A stretch of 64,000 nt of DNA from Treponema sp. GTDB lineage: Bacteria > Spirochaetota > Spirochaetia > Treponematales > Treponemataceae. A program made the position numbers and the translations under genes. Of this stretch, positions 8,684 to 17,494 are shown one piece after another; within the stretch, counting starts at the first letter, position 1, and the number at the start of each line of letters is the position of its first letter. Location: NCBI GenBank assembly GCA_017645785.1, contig JAGCNW010000005.1, forward strand, positions 1 to 64,000, given 5' to 3'. The notes below the pieces were generated by a model. The model searched no databases. It was not told where the DNA came from and was given only the letters and a program-made list of their open reading frames with translations.

Positions 8684-9251
8684 GACAATCGTAAAAGGCT
8701 CGCGTTTTTTGGCGGAAGCCATTCCTTGCCAAAAGCAGGAAGAAGCCCGCTCAATATTAAAATCACAAAAAGAAAAGTATTCTGACGCAACGCACGTTGT
8801 CCACGCCTTTATGCTTGGAAAAGCGGGCGAGGTTATGGGCATGAGCGACGACGGAGAACCGGGCGGAACGGCTGGCCGGCCGGTTCTTGACGTGTTGAAG
8901 GGAAGCGGCGCCACAGACATTATGCTGACCGTGACCAGATGGTTTGGCGGAACATTGTTGGGAACTGGAGGACTAGTAAAGGCTTACGGCGGCGCCGCAA
9001 AAGAGCTTTTGTCGAAGTGCCAAGAAATCGGCGCGCTTGAGGAGTACGTTCCCAAAAAAGAATTTTCTTTTGAATGCGACTACGCGCTTTATAAAAGCGT
9101 CAAGCGCGCCTTTGACGAATTTTCGATAGACGGCCTTAGCGAGGAGTATGCCGACAAAATTAGGGCTAGCGCGAAAGTTCCGCAAGAGCAATACGCGGCC
9201 CTTGCCGCGCGCTTAAAGGATTTGTCAAAAGGAAAATTGGAGTTGATATGA
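8652..9251 (+). CDS. YigZ/IMPACT family protein
   Basis: A 199-residue member of the UPF0029/IMPACT family. The hallmark stretch is present: DATHVVHAFMLG, MSDDGEPGGTAGRPVLDVL, then TRWFGGTLLGTGGLVKAYGG. The N-terminal domain adopts an S5-like fold and a smaller C-terminal domain follows. Family members have been linked to translation control or nucleic-acid binding, but the biochemical role is not settled. The start at 8652 lies within the preceding gene, and a four-base overlap links it to the next. Confidence 0.85.
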   Translation: MKILKSKVQTETIVKGSRFLAEAIPCQKQEEARSILKSQKEKYSDATHVVHAFMLGKAGEVMGMSDDGEPGGTAGRPVLDVLKGSGATDIMLTVTRWFGGTLLGTGGLVKAYGGAAKELLSKCQEIGALEEYVPKKEFSFECDYALYKSVKRAFDEFSIDGLSEEYADKIRASAKVPQEQYAALAARLKDLSKGKLELI

Positions 9252-10570
9252 GCAAATTCAGAAACCAACACATGAAAATCTCTTGGGACGCCCTGGCCGG
9301 GTCGGGCAACGGAGAATGCGCCGCGGACGCAAGCCTTGCCGAAAAGTCCGCGCTTGTCGGCCGCCTTGGCCTTATGATGCTTAGCGTCGGAGCGGGAGCC
9401 TACCGCGTCCGCGCCGCCATGAACAAGGCCAGCCGCGCGATGGGCATAACCGTAAACGCCGACATAGGACTCCTTTCCATCGAATACACTTGCGTAAGCG
9501 GAAGCGAAACTTACACCAACGCGATTTCTTTAAGCAGAACCGGCGTCAACACCGACCGGCTGAACCACTTGCGCGCCTTTGCCGACGAGTTTGAGCGGCT
9601 GGCCGACTGCGTTTCAATAAAGGAAGCCTTTTCCCTTTTGGACGAAATCGAAAACGCCGTTCCCCATTACTCGGCTCCAATCCTAGGACTGGCGGCGGCG
9701 GCGGCTTGCGCGGCCTTCACTTTTTTGTTGGGCGGCGGACTTGTCGAAATGCTCGGAGCCTTTTTGGGCGCCGGAGTGGGCAACTTTATCCGTAAAAAAC
9801 TTTTGGACAGGCGCATAACTCTTTTTGCCAACGTCGCCCTCGGAGTCGCCGCCGCCTGCTTGGTTTACATCGGCTTTATCCAAGCGGCCGAGGCGCTTTT
9901 TAAAATTTCCCACAGCCACCAAGCCGGCTACATTTGCGCGATGCTTTTTGTGATTCCAGGCTTTCCGCTGATTACGGGCGGAATCGATTTGGCCAAGATG
10001 GACTTGCGAAGCGGCCTTGAGCGCATTTTTTACGCTCTTTTGATAATCTTTGTCGCGACTATTACGGGCTGGCTTTTTGCCTACGCCTTTGACTTTTGGC
10101 CGGCCAAGTTTCTTCCGCAGGAACTGTCGCCCGCGCTAAAGCTTGTCTTTAGGTTGGCCGCGAGCTTTGTGGGCGTTTTTGGCTTTTCGATAATGTTCAA
10201 CAGCGCTCCAAAAATGGCCCTTTACGCCGGCGTCATCGGAATGATTTCCAATACCGCCCGCCTTGAACTTTTGGACTTTACGAACGTTTCCTTTGTGCTC
10301 GCGGCCTTTTTGGCCTCGCTTTTGTCGGGCCTTTTGGCGTCGGCGGCCAAGCGTTTTACCGGCTTTCCGCGGCTTACGATTACGGTTCCGTCAATCGTAA
10401 TCATGGTGCCGGGCCTTTTTATGTACAGGGGAATTTACTTTTTGGCGCTGGAAAACATTTCGGAAGGTTCGCTTTGGATTCTAAAGGCCGCCTTTACGGT
10501 TTGCTCGCTTTCGCTTGGCCTTATCGCCGCGCGCGTCCTTACCGACAAAAACTTTAGGCACAACAGCTAG
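9248..10570 (+). CDS. Threonine/serine exporter family membrane protein
   Basis: A 440-residue protein combining the ThrE N-terminal domain (DUF1212; LMMLSVGAGAYRVRAAMNKASRAMG near 46-70) with the smaller DUF3815-type C-terminal half in one chain, as in the full-length ThrE exporter. About ten membrane segments are visible from residue 140. Several bacteria split these halves into two genes; here they are fused. It is the last gene of the packed run beginning at parC. Export of threonine or serine is inferred from the family and the real substrate may differ. Confidence 0.82.
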   Translation: MSKFRNQHMKISWDALAGSGNGECAADASLAEKSALVGRLGLMMLSVGAGAYRVRAAMNKASRAMGITVNADIGLLSIEYTCVSGSETYTNAISLSRTGVNTDRLNHLRAFADEFERLADCVSIKEAFSLLDEIENAVPHYSAPILGLAAAAACAAFTFLLGGGLVEMLGAFLGAGVGNFIRKKLLDRRITLFANVALGVAAACLVYIGFIQAAEALFKISHSHQAGYICAMLFVIPGFPLITGGIDLAKMDLRSGLERIFYALLIIFVATITGWLFAYAFDFWPAKFLPQELSPALKLVFRLAASFVGVFGFSIMFNSAPKMALYAGVIGMISNTARLELLDFTNVSFVLAAFLASLLSGLLASAAKRFTGFPRLTITVPSIVIMVPGLFMYRGIYFLALENISEGSLWILKAAFTVCSLSLGLIAARVLTDKNFRHNS

Positions 10571-10633
10571 GGCGAGAAAGCCCAGGACGGCCGCGTTTTG
10601 GGCCTTGCAAGGCCTTAAAGGGCGGCGGGCTTA

Positions 10634-10662
10634 TTGCGCAAAAGAAGTTTTTTCTATATAAT
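10634..10662 (+). promoter_or_regulatory. Promoter of AspT-like gene
   Basis: TTGCGC (10634-10639), 17-base spacer, TATAAT (10657-10662). GAGG at 10687-10690 precedes the ATG at 10698. Confidence 0.75.
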
Positions 10663-10697
10663 GTTTGAACTATTCTAAAACTTTTCGAGGTTTAATT

Positions 10698-11963
10698 ATG
10701 GTTCTTTTTGGAGGACTTCTTTCCATCAAGGCAATCGTATTCCTTACGTTCAGCGTTTTTGCAATCGCGGCGGTCGGATACTTGCTTGGCCGCATCACAA
10801 TCAACGGCGTTTCTTTGGGAACTGCGGGCGTTTTTATCATCGCCCTCTTGTTCGGAGCATTTTTCTACACGCCGCTTGGAAACCAGCTGGTAGTCTCGGT
10901 GACGAGCGCCAACTTGAGCGAGGTCTTGCACACTAGCTACGTTTCGGGCGCTCTTAAGATTGTAGAAAACATCGGCCTTGTGCTTTTTGTAACCAGCGTA
11001 GGCTTTATCGCCGGCCCCAGTTTTTTTGGCGACCTAAAGAAAAACTTCAAGTCTTACATTCTTTTGGGCTTGCTCATCATCGCCGTTGGCGGCATCGCTT
11101 GCGCCGCTTGCTGCGTTTTTGACATCAGAGTTTTTGGCCGCGACAAGGAAGAAGTCGGCGCCATGTTGGTAGGCTTGCTTTCGGGCTCGCTCACTTCTAC
11201 GCCGGCGTTCTCAGCCGCAAAGGCCACGGTAATCGATTCCGCCAAATACACCGCCGACCAGCTTGAGTCCATCGTCGCCGTAGGACATGGAATCGCCTAC
11301 TTGTTCGGCGTTATCGGCGTAGTTCTCTTTGTCCAGCTTGTTCCTAAATTTGTTGGCGCCGACATGGACGCCGAGCGCTCAAAGCTTTCGGAGTCCGCTC
11401 CCGAAGCGCCCTGCAAGTTGAACGGCAAGGAAATGGAAATTGACGTTTTTGGCTTTGGCATTTTCTCCATCGTGGCCATTTTGGGAATCTTCATCGGCTC
11501 AATTAAGGTCGGAAACTTCTCTCTGACGACAACCGGCGGCTGCTTGATTTTGGCTTTGGTTTTCGGCCACTTCCAAAAGTTCGGAAACATCTCGGTCACG
11601 CCGCACGAGTCAACGCTCAAAGTTTTCCGCGAGCTTGGCCTTATGTTCTTCTTGATGGGCGCGGGCGTCGCGGGCGGAGCCAGCTTTGTGCGCTACTTTG
11701 AATGGGTGTACTTCATCTACGGAATCATCATGACATTGGTTCCGATGATTGCGGGCTTCTTCTTTGCCAAGTTCGTCCTCAAGTTGAACCTTTTGAACAA
11801 CCTTGGCTCAATTTGCGGCGGCATGACTTCAACTCCTGCCTTGGGAACTTTGATTTCCACAGCCGGAACGGAAAAGGTCGCGGGCGCCTACGCATCGACC
11901 TATCCAATCGCCTTGGTTGCGGTAGTTGTCGTTTCGCAAGTTTTGATCATTATCTTTAGATAA
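10698..11963 (+). CDS. AspT/YidE-type membrane exchanger
   Basis: A 421-residue transporter with two homologous membrane halves. Each half carries the conserved G-S/M-T-S-T-P-A signature (GSLTSTPAFSAAK near 168 and GGMTSTPALGTLIS near 374). Members such as AspT exchange aspartate for alanine, while YidE/YbjL relatives are poorly defined. The central cytoplasmic linker is short, so the RCK/TrkA-C domains present in AspT are missing. The ATG at 10698 has a GAGG site; an upstream TTG would add eleven polar residues over the promoter. It ends in a strong terminator. Confidence 0.82.
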   Translation: MVLFGGLLSIKAIVFLTFSVFAIAAVGYLLGRITINGVSLGTAGVFIIALLFGAFFYTPLGNQLVVSVTSANLSEVLHTSYVSGALKIVENIGLVLFVTSVGFIAGPSFFGDLKKNFKSYILLGLLIIAVGGIACAACCVFDIRVFGRDKEEVGAMLVGLLSGSLTSTPAFSAAKATVIDSAKYTADQLESIVAVGHGIAYLFGVIGVVLFVQLVPKFVGADMDAERSKLSESAPEAPCKLNGKEMEIDVFGFGIFSIVAILGIFIGSIKVGNFSLTTTGGCLILALVFGHFQKFGNISVTPHESTLKVFRELGLMFFLMGAGVAGGASFVRYFEWVYFIYGIIMTLVPMIAGFFFAKFVLKLNLLNNLGSICGGMTSTPALGTLISTAGTEKVAGAYASTYPIALVAVVVVSQVLIIIFR

Positions 11964-11986
11964 ACAAACTAAAGCAAGACAAAAAA

Positions 11987-12016
11987 GGGCTGCCCAAAAT
12001 CGGGCAGCCTTTTTTA
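11987..12016. terminator. Bidirectional terminator
   Basis: Perfect arms GGCTGCCC (11988-11995) and GGGCAGCC (12002-12009), A-run on the left and T-run on the right. It serves the AspT-like gene (+) and the HAD gene (-), which converge here. Confidence 0.9.
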
Positions 12017-12033
12017 TTTGCAGGGATTCATTT

Positions 12034-12675
12034 TTAGATTATAAGCCGCGCGATACCCGCTGGCGTTGGCGCAAAAAAATCGGCGCCGGCAGCCTCCAGC
12101 TCCTCGCGCGAGCCGTAGCCGTAAAGGACTCCGACGGACGCGATTCCCGCTCCCTTGGCTCCTTCAATGTCAAACTTGCGGTCGCCTATCATGACGGCCT
12201 CCTCTTTGCGCGCGCCCGAAAGCGCCAGAGCTTTTTGTATCAAAACGGTTTTGCTTGGAGTAAGCATCTCGCGGCCCGGGCCCACAATCGCGTCAAAAAA
12301 TTTTTCAAGCCCGACATGAGCGACGACGCGCTCGGCCATGCCTTGCGGTTTTGAAGTGACCACCATAAGAGAACGGCCCGCGTCCTTTAGCGCCAAAAGC
12401 GCGGCTGGAATTCCTTCGTAGACTGGAGCGTTCTTAAAGTTTTCGGCTTCGTAGACTTCGCGGTAAAGGCGGACAGCCTCTTCGCCGTCCGCTCCTGTAA
12501 GGCCGTAAAATTCAGAAAATGAAACGTAAAGCGGCGGGCCGATAAAGCGCTTGAGCTTTTTTTCGTCCGCCTCGTAAATGCCAAATTTTTCCAACGCGTA
12601 TTTTGCCGAGGCCAAAATGCCAAACTCAGACTGTGTCAATGTTCCGTCCAAGTCAAACAATGCCAATTTGTACAT
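12034..12675 (-). CDS. HAD-family phosphatase (phosphoglycolate phosphatase-like)
   Basis: A 213-residue haloacid dehalogenase hydrolase. Motif I is FDLDGTLTQS (nucleophile Asp8), motif II is VVTSKPQ, and motifs III/IV are PSKTVLIQKAL and MIGDRKFDIEGAK. The helical cap of about 70 residues places it in the Gph/PpaX-like group, and the substrate is uncertain. The start at 12675 begins directly with MYKLALFDLDGT; a longer in-frame reading would add 56 unrelated residues. A -10 box lies only six bases upstream. Confidence 0.88.
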   Translation of the reverse strand: MYKLALFDLDGTLTQSEFGILASAKYALEKFGIYEADEKKLKRFIGPPLYVSFSEFYGLTGADGEEAVRLYREVYEAENFKNAPVYEGIPAALLALKDAGRSLMVVTSKPQGMAERVVAHVGLEKFFDAIVGPGREMLTPSKTVLIQKALALSGARKEEAVMIGDRKFDIEGAKGAGIASVGVLYGYGSREELEAAGADFFAPTPAGIARLII

Positions 12676-13066
12676 GTGGTGATTATAACGAATTAGAACG
12701 ATAATGAAAACACTACAAAAAAGCGTCTCCCAGTCGCGTTTGCCATGGCGAAACCGCTCGATATCGTCGCTACACGCTGTTTGCGCCTTGAAACTATTTA
12801 CGGCGCCGCTATCGCGGCACGCGCAAACAGAGTGTTTTCGCATGCCGACCGCTCCTTCGCGTCGCTTTTTTTTGGACTGTTTGATTGTGAAGTGTAGCTG
12901 TTATCCGCCGCGCGTTGCGCGTCGGGCTCTGCAAGGAAATTATTTATATTGCCGCTCTCGCAGCATTCGGGTCAGAGAAGTACTTGATTGTGAGGACCCG
13001 TCCGAGAAAACGCGAGCAGTGCGGAGCGTTTTTACCGGACTAATTGAAAGAACAATTAAGTACTTC
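12676..13066. other. Intergenic region with -10 box and repeat fragments
   Basis: About 390 bases without a convincing gene. The left end holds the likely -10 box of the HAD gene (ATTATA 12682-12687 on this strand, TATAAT on the other) six bases from its start, giving a probable leaderless mRNA. Positions about 12903-12965 match a repeat seen again at 22158-22220: a GC hairpin, then GCAAGGAAATTATTT and a CTCTCGC segment. An open frame at 12704-13153 is not gene-like. Confidence 0.55.
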
Positions 13067-13098
13067 AAAAAAAAAGCCTCTGGAATTAACCAGAGGCC
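13067..13098 (-). terminator. gap terminator
   Basis: Arms GCCTCTGG (13076-13083) and CCAGAGGC (13090-13097) with an A-run at 13067-13075, which reads as a U-run on the minus strand just after gap. Confidence 0.85.
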
Positions 13099-13127
13099 CT
13101 TTGTCTTACTCAGATGTCAAAAACAAG

Positions 13128-14183
13128 TTAGCAATTCTCGGCGAAGTACTTAATTGTTCTAACCATCTGGCTTGTGTAGCTGTTTTCGTTATCATACCAA
13201 GAAACAACCTGTACTTCGAACAAGCCGTCGGCGATCTTTGTTACCATTGTCTGAGTGGCGTCAAAGAGAGAGCCGAAGCGCATGCCGATAACGTCAGAAG
13301 AAACGATTTCGTCCTCGTTGTAGCCGAATGTTTCGGGGTCAGAGGCCTTCTTCATGGCGGCGTTGATGGCTTCCTTAGTTACATCGTTGCCCTTGACAAC
13401 GGCTGTAAGGATTGTTGTAGATCCTGTCGGAACCGGAACGCGCTGGGCAGATCCGATGAGCTTTCCGTTCAACTCAGGAATTACAAGACCGATGGCCTTG
13501 GCGGCTCCTGTTGAGTTAGGAACGATGTTCTGAGCGCCGGCGCGCGATCGGCGGAGGTCGCCCTTGCGCTGCGGTCCGTCCAAAATCATCTGGTCGCCAG
13601 TGTAGGCGTGGATTGTAGACATGATTCCTGACTGGATCGGGAAGGCGTCGTTAAGAGCCTTGGCCATCGGGGCCAAGCAGTTTGTTGTGCAAGAAGCGGC
13701 AGAGATGATGTTGTCGCCCTTCTTGAGTGACTTGTGGTTTACGTTGTAAACGATTGTGGGAAGGTCGTTTCCGGCAGGAGCTGAAATTACGACTTTCTTG
13801 GCGCCGGCTGTGATGTGGGCCTGGCTCTTTTCCTTAGAAACGTAGAAGCCTGTGCATTCAAGAACAACGTCTACGCCGATTTTTCCCCAAGGAAGGTCAG
13901 CGGCGTTGGGCATCTTGTAGATAACAATCTTCTTTCCGTCAACTACGATGTAGTTGTCTTCGCCTTCGCCGTCGTGAGATTCTACAGTGTGGAGCTTCTC
14001 GAGGCCAATTTTTCCGGCATAGCCGCCCTGGGCTGTGTCATACTTCAAAAGGTGGGCGAGCATTTTGGGGCTTGTGAGGTCGTTGATGGCAACAACTTCG
14101 TAACCTTTCGCGCCAAACATCTGGCGGAAAGCCAAACGGCCAATGCGGCCGAAACCATTAATAGCAACTTTTACGTCTGCCAT
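13128..14183 (-). CDS. gap: Glyceraldehyde-3-phosphate dehydrogenase
   Basis: A 351-residue phosphorylating GAPDH, the central glycolytic step converting glyceraldehyde-3-phosphate to 1,3-bisphosphoglycerate with NAD. The Rossmann start is [16 protein letters not shown], with Asp35 in INDL favouring NAD. The catalytic site is SAASCTTNC with Cys165. The C-terminal [15 protein letters not shown] is typical. It has a strong ribosome site (AGGAGA) and a clear promoter. It is monocistronic, closed by the terminator at 13067. Confidence 0.97.
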   Translation of the reverse strand: MADVKVAINGFGRIGRLAFRQMFGAKGYEVVAINDLTSPKMLAHLLKYDTAQGGYAGKIGLEKLHTVESHDGEGEDNYIVVDGKKIVIYKMPNAADLPWGKIGVDVVLECTGFYVSKEKSQAHITAGAKKVVISAPAGNDLPTIVYNVNHKSLKKGDNIISAASCTTNCLAPMAKALNDAFPIQSGIMSTIHAYTGDQMILDGPQRKGDLRRSRAGAQNIVPNSTGAAKAIGLVIPELNGKLIGSAQRVPVPTGSTTILTAVVKGNDVTKEAINAAMKKASDPETFGYNEDEIVSSDVIGMRFGSLFDATQTMVTKIADGLFEVQVVSWYDNENSYTSQMVRTIKYFAENC

Positions 14184-14216
14184 ATTGCATCTCCTAAAAA
14201 GAATTCTTTGCCATAT

Positions 14217-14245
14217 AATATAACGATTTTGTTAAAAATGTTCAA
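14217..14245 (-). promoter_or_regulatory. gap promoter
   Basis: On the minus strand: TTGAAC (14245-14240), 17-base spacer, TATATT (14222-14217), about 33 bases upstream of the start. Unlike many promoters here it makes a real leader with a Shine-Dalgarno site. Confidence 0.75.
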
Positions 14246-14275
14246 GCGCGGATTTGTTTTTGGGAGGGGCATTTC

Positions 14276-14303
14276 TTGATTTTCTATAAATTTGCGCTAG
14301 AAT
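14276..14303 (+). promoter_or_regulatory. SDR gene promoter
   Basis: TTGATT (14276-14281), 16-base spacer, TAGAAT (14298-14303). The leader of about 40 bases ends in AAGGGG before the ATG at 14353. Confidence 0.65.
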
Positions 14304-14352
14304 AAAGCCACAACTTGCGCTGGAGAACGCAATACATTTATAAGGGGTTTTT

Positions 14353-15126
14353 ATGAAATCTTATTTTGACTTGAAAGGCCAAGTAGCTGTTGTTACTGGT
14401 TGCTCCACAGGATTGGGCGTTCAAATGGCAAAGGCTTTGGCCAACCAGGGCGCCAACATTGTAGCGATCGCCCGCCGCCAAGAATTGATTGACGCTGTGG
14501 CCAAGGACATTCACAATGAATTTGGCGTGGAAACATTGGCCATTCGCTGCGACATCACCGATACAAAGGCCGTTGACGAAGCCGTCGATAAAATCGTCGC
14601 CAAGTTTGGCCGCATAGACATTCTTATCAACAACGCCGGAACGGGAGCCGTCGCTCCAGCCGAAGACATAACCGACGAGCAGTTCTACAACGAATTGAAC
14701 ATCGACATGTTCGGTTCCTTTAGAATGGCCCGCGCCGTCGCCAAAAAGGCCATGATCGGCGCCAAGTACGGCCGCATAATCAACATCGCTTCTATGTACG
14801 GAATGGTCGGCAACAAGGTCGCTCCTTGCTCTCCCTACCATGCGGCAAAGGGCGGTGTTGTCAACATGACTCGCGGTTTGGCCGCCGAATGGGGAAAGTA
14901 CGGCATCAACGTCAACGCCATTTGCCCCGGCTACTTTTATTCGCCGCTCACAAAAGAAACGCTTGACTCGGACTTTTTCCAAAACAACGCAAAGACGATG
15001 ATTCCGCTCAGCCGCTACGGAAACGAAGGCGAGTTGGACAGCGCGGCCATTTTCTTGGCTTCGCCCGCGTCGTCTTATGTAACTGGAGTTATTTTGCCGG
15101 TTGACGGCGGCTACACAGCGATGTGA
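14353..15126 (+). CDS. Short-chain dehydrogenase/reductase
   Basis: A 257-residue classical SDR, cytosolic and NAD(P)-dependent. Visible motifs are TGCSTGLG (15-22, cofactor loop), NNAG (94-97), catalytic Ser148, Tyr163 and Lys167 in SPYHAAKGG, and the closing LPVDGGYTA. The form resembles gluconate 5-dehydrogenase or other sugar-acid reductases (IdnO-like), but the substrate is only inferred. It is transcribed divergently from gap. Confidence 0.87.
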   Translation: MKSYFDLKGQVAVVTGCSTGLGVQMAKALANQGANIVAIARRQELIDAVAKDIHNEFGVETLAIRCDITDTKAVDEAVDKIVAKFGRIDILINNAGTGAVAPAEDITDEQFYNELNIDMFGSFRMARAVAKKAMIGAKYGRIINIASMYGMVGNKVAPCSPYHAAKGGVVNMTRGLAAEWGKYGINVNAICPGYFYSPLTKETLDSDFFQNNAKTMIPLSRYGNEGELDSAAIFLASPASSYVTGVILPVDGGYTAM

Positions 15127-15138
15127 TTTTTTTTTATT

Positions 15139-15206
15139 GCGGCGCGATAATTTTATTCGCGCCGCAAAAGGAACGAGTCAAGGCCTTGAGCGAAGCGCGC
15201 CTTGAC
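15139..15206. repeat. Two intergenic inverted repeats
   Basis: A GCGGCGCG/CGCGCCGC hairpin (15139-15165) is followed by AACGAGTCAAGGC and GCCTTGACCGTT arms (about 15173-15206). They lie between the convergent SDR and GGDEF-EAL genes. Neither hairpin is directly followed by a T-run, so their role as terminators is unclear. Confidence 0.5.
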
Positions 15207-15211
15207 CGTTC

Positions 15212-17494
15212 CTACAAGTACTTTTCTTCGAAGTCTTTGACGGACAGGGGCTTTGAAAAATAAAAGCCTTGGAAGTAAGAGCAGCCTAGTTGGCGCAAAA
15301 TCTTCAACTGTTCGGCGGTTTCAACGCCTTCCGAAATCAATTTCATGTTAAGCGCCTTGGCAATGTCCACGATGAATTTTAGGATTGTCTTGTTGCGCTC
15401 CGGGTTTTCGTTTTCTTGAACTAGGGCCATGTCGATTTTTAGAATGTCCGCGTTCACGTCTTTTAGGAAGTTGAGCGAAGAGTATCCGTGGCCAAAGTTG
15501 TCTATTCCAACTTCAAAGCCCAATTGCTTTAGTTCCGTAAAGAGTTCCACAACTTGCTTTACGCCGCTTGTAAGGGAGCTTTCGGTAAATTCCACCTTTA
15601 AATTTTGCGGAGTGAACGAATGTTTCAACAGCAGCTGCTTGAATGAATCAGATATGTCGATGTAAAAGATGTCCTTTGCCGAAACATTGACGGAAATCTG
15701 AATGTTGTCTATTCCGCGTTTTTCCCAGCCTTCAAGGAGGCATGCGACTTGTTCCCAAATGAAAGTGTCCAATTTATGAATCAAGCCGGAACGCTCCAAA
15801 GCCGGAAGGAAGAACTCAGGTTCCAACAGTCCGCGCTGGGGATGGTTCCACCTGGCCAGCGCCTCGCCGCCATGAATTTTTCCGTCCGCGTCAACCAAGG
15901 GCTGCAAGTACATGCAAATTTGTCCGGCGGCAAGCGCGTCCTCAAATTCTGTCGTGATTTGCCTTTCGCGCAAAAGTTCGTCCATGAGGTCGGAATTGTA
16001 GTAGGCGATGTGCTTTTGGTAATCGTTGCCGATGTTCTTTATAGCAAGCTGGGTTTTGTCGTAAAGCAATTGCGCGCTTTCGTTGTCGCCGTGGACTTCG
16101 CAAATTCCTACGCACAAGTTGAGTTTGTAAACAGAGTTCTCCAAAACTTCTTGGGACTTTTCCAAAAAGGCCCTTATGCTGGCTTCTGTAAAATATTGCT
16201 TTTCAACCAAAAGGCCAAAGCGGTCGTCGCCTACGCGGCCCAATATGCAGTTGTGGATCGCCAGCATTTTTGTCGTGGTGACCATCTTGGTCAGAATCTT
16301 GTTTCCGACTTCTTCGCCAAAGAGTTCGTTGACCAATTTAAATTGGCGGATGTTGGAAGAAAGCATCAAGTATTCTGTGTTGGGGTTGGTCTTTATTCTT
16401 TCGTCGCAAGCCTTAAAGAAGTGTTCGCGGTTGTAGGCGCCTGTAAGCTCGTCATGGTTGGCCAAGAATTTTTGCGTCAAGTAGCGGTTGATTTCGTCGG
16501 TCTTGTCGCTAAGCTTTAGGTAGGAGCCGATCAAGTTGTAGCCGTAAAAAATTTCTTCGGTTTCAATTTCAAACTGGCGCTCTTGGCCGCCTATCGTAAA
16601 GAATTCGACGGGCTTTGACGTTTTGTTTCCCTGTGTCTTTCCTCTTGCGTAAATCAAAAATTCGCTGGCCTTTAGCGGGGAGAATTTTCCGTTGGCCCCC
16701 AAGAACAAAAGCTTTGCCTTTGTGTTTGTGTAGAAGCAGTCGTCGTTGATGTCAAAATAAAGAATCGCGTCCTCTATGTTTTCGTTTACATTGGTAAGCG
16801 AGTTGGTTAACAGTTGCCGCGCGGCCGCGAACGAAGAATTATAGTAGATGAAAACCGCCAAAAGGGGATAGATGAATACCGAAAAGTCTATCACAAAGTT
16901 GCGGGTGTAGCAAAAAGCGTTGGCGATTACGACCACTACAAAGGCCGCGAAAACAGACACATATTTTGTCTTGTAGCCGTAGGGCGCTCCGATTATTCCT
17001 TGAAGCAGGCAGACAAGAATCGACAAAACCATTATGTAGCAAAAGGCCAAGTGAATGTAGTGTAAGCTGGTGAAGGAGCAAGCCCAATATTCGATTTCGT
17101 CTTCCAACGCGACCTTTGTAAGATAGAAGGTGTGGCCGGTCCAAGCGTTCACTGTCAAAGAAATTGTGTCCACAAAGAGTAGGGGGCTTAGAACGATGAT
17201 TGTTGGCTTTATCTCCCTTATGCGCCAAGTGTACGCCAGCGCGAATATCAGCATTGAAAACGCAAGATAGTCCGTGCAAGCGTAGTAAAGGCCGTTAAAA
17301 AACGTGGCCCAAAAAAGAGTTTTGGATGAGACAAGCGCTGAATAAATCGGAACGGTGATTAGCGCCGTCACGATTGGGAACAAAAAACATTTTTTGTCCG
17401 GCGCTTTTGACCGCTTTACGCTTAAAAGCGCGAACGCCAGGATTATGCAGCTGATCGCAGCCAAGGAATAGTAGCCGATTTTAAGCAATGTCAT
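15212..17494 (-). CDS. Membrane GGDEF-EAL protein with degenerate sites
   Basis: A 760-residue protein. About seven membrane segments fill residues 1-215, then a short PAS-like stretch, a GGDEF domain (NHDELTGAYNREHF) and an EAL domain. The signature GGDEF is replaced by VGDDRF, so cyclase activity is doubtful. The EAL domain keeps EALARW, NVSAKD, EFTES, LKID and SEGVET but has IDNFGHG where DDFG is usual, losing one metal-binding Asp. It may bind rather than break down cyclic di-GMP. The start at 17494 follows AAGGAGG and overlaps the upstream stop by four bases; its upstream neighbour is a paralogue. Confidence 0.87.
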   Translation of the reverse strand: MTLLKIGYYSLAAISCIILAFALLSVKRSKAPDKKCFLFPIVTALITVPIYSALVSSKTLFWATFFNGLYYACTDYLAFSMLIFALAYTWRIREIKPTIIVLSPLLFVDTISLTVNAWTGHTFYLTKVALEDEIEYWACSFTSLHYIHLAFCYIMVLSILVCLLQGIIGAPYGYKTKYVSVFAAFVVVVIANAFCYTRNFVIDFSVFIYPLLAVFIYYNSSFAAARQLLTNSLTNVNENIEDAILYFDINDDCFYTNTKAKLLFLGANGKFSPLKASEFLIYARGKTQGNKTSKPVEFFTIGGQERQFEIETEEIFYGYNLIGSYLKLSDKTDEINRYLTQKFLANHDELTGAYNREHFFKACDERIKTNPNTEYLMLSSNIRQFKLVNELFGEEVGNKILTKMVTTTKMLAIHNCILGRVGDDRFGLLVEKQYFTEASIRAFLEKSQEVLENSVYKLNLCVGICEVHGDNESAQLLYDKTQLAIKNIGNDYQKHIAYYNSDLMDELLRERQITTEFEDALAAGQICMYLQPLVDADGKIHGGEALARWNHPQRGLLEPEFFLPALERSGLIHKLDTFIWEQVACLLEGWEKRGIDNIQISVNVSAKDIFYIDISDSFKQLLLKHSFTPQNLKVEFTESSLTSGVKQVVELFTELKQLGFEVGIDNFGHGYSSLNFLKDVNADILKIDMALVQENENPERNKTILKFIVDIAKALNMKLISEGVETAEQLKILRQLGCSYFQGFYFSKPLSVKDFEEKYL

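Noticed and set aside
12704-13153. Open frame of 149 residues between HAD and gap genes
   Set aside because: It covers repeat fragments and the gap terminator; Cys/Arg-rich composition is not protein-like.
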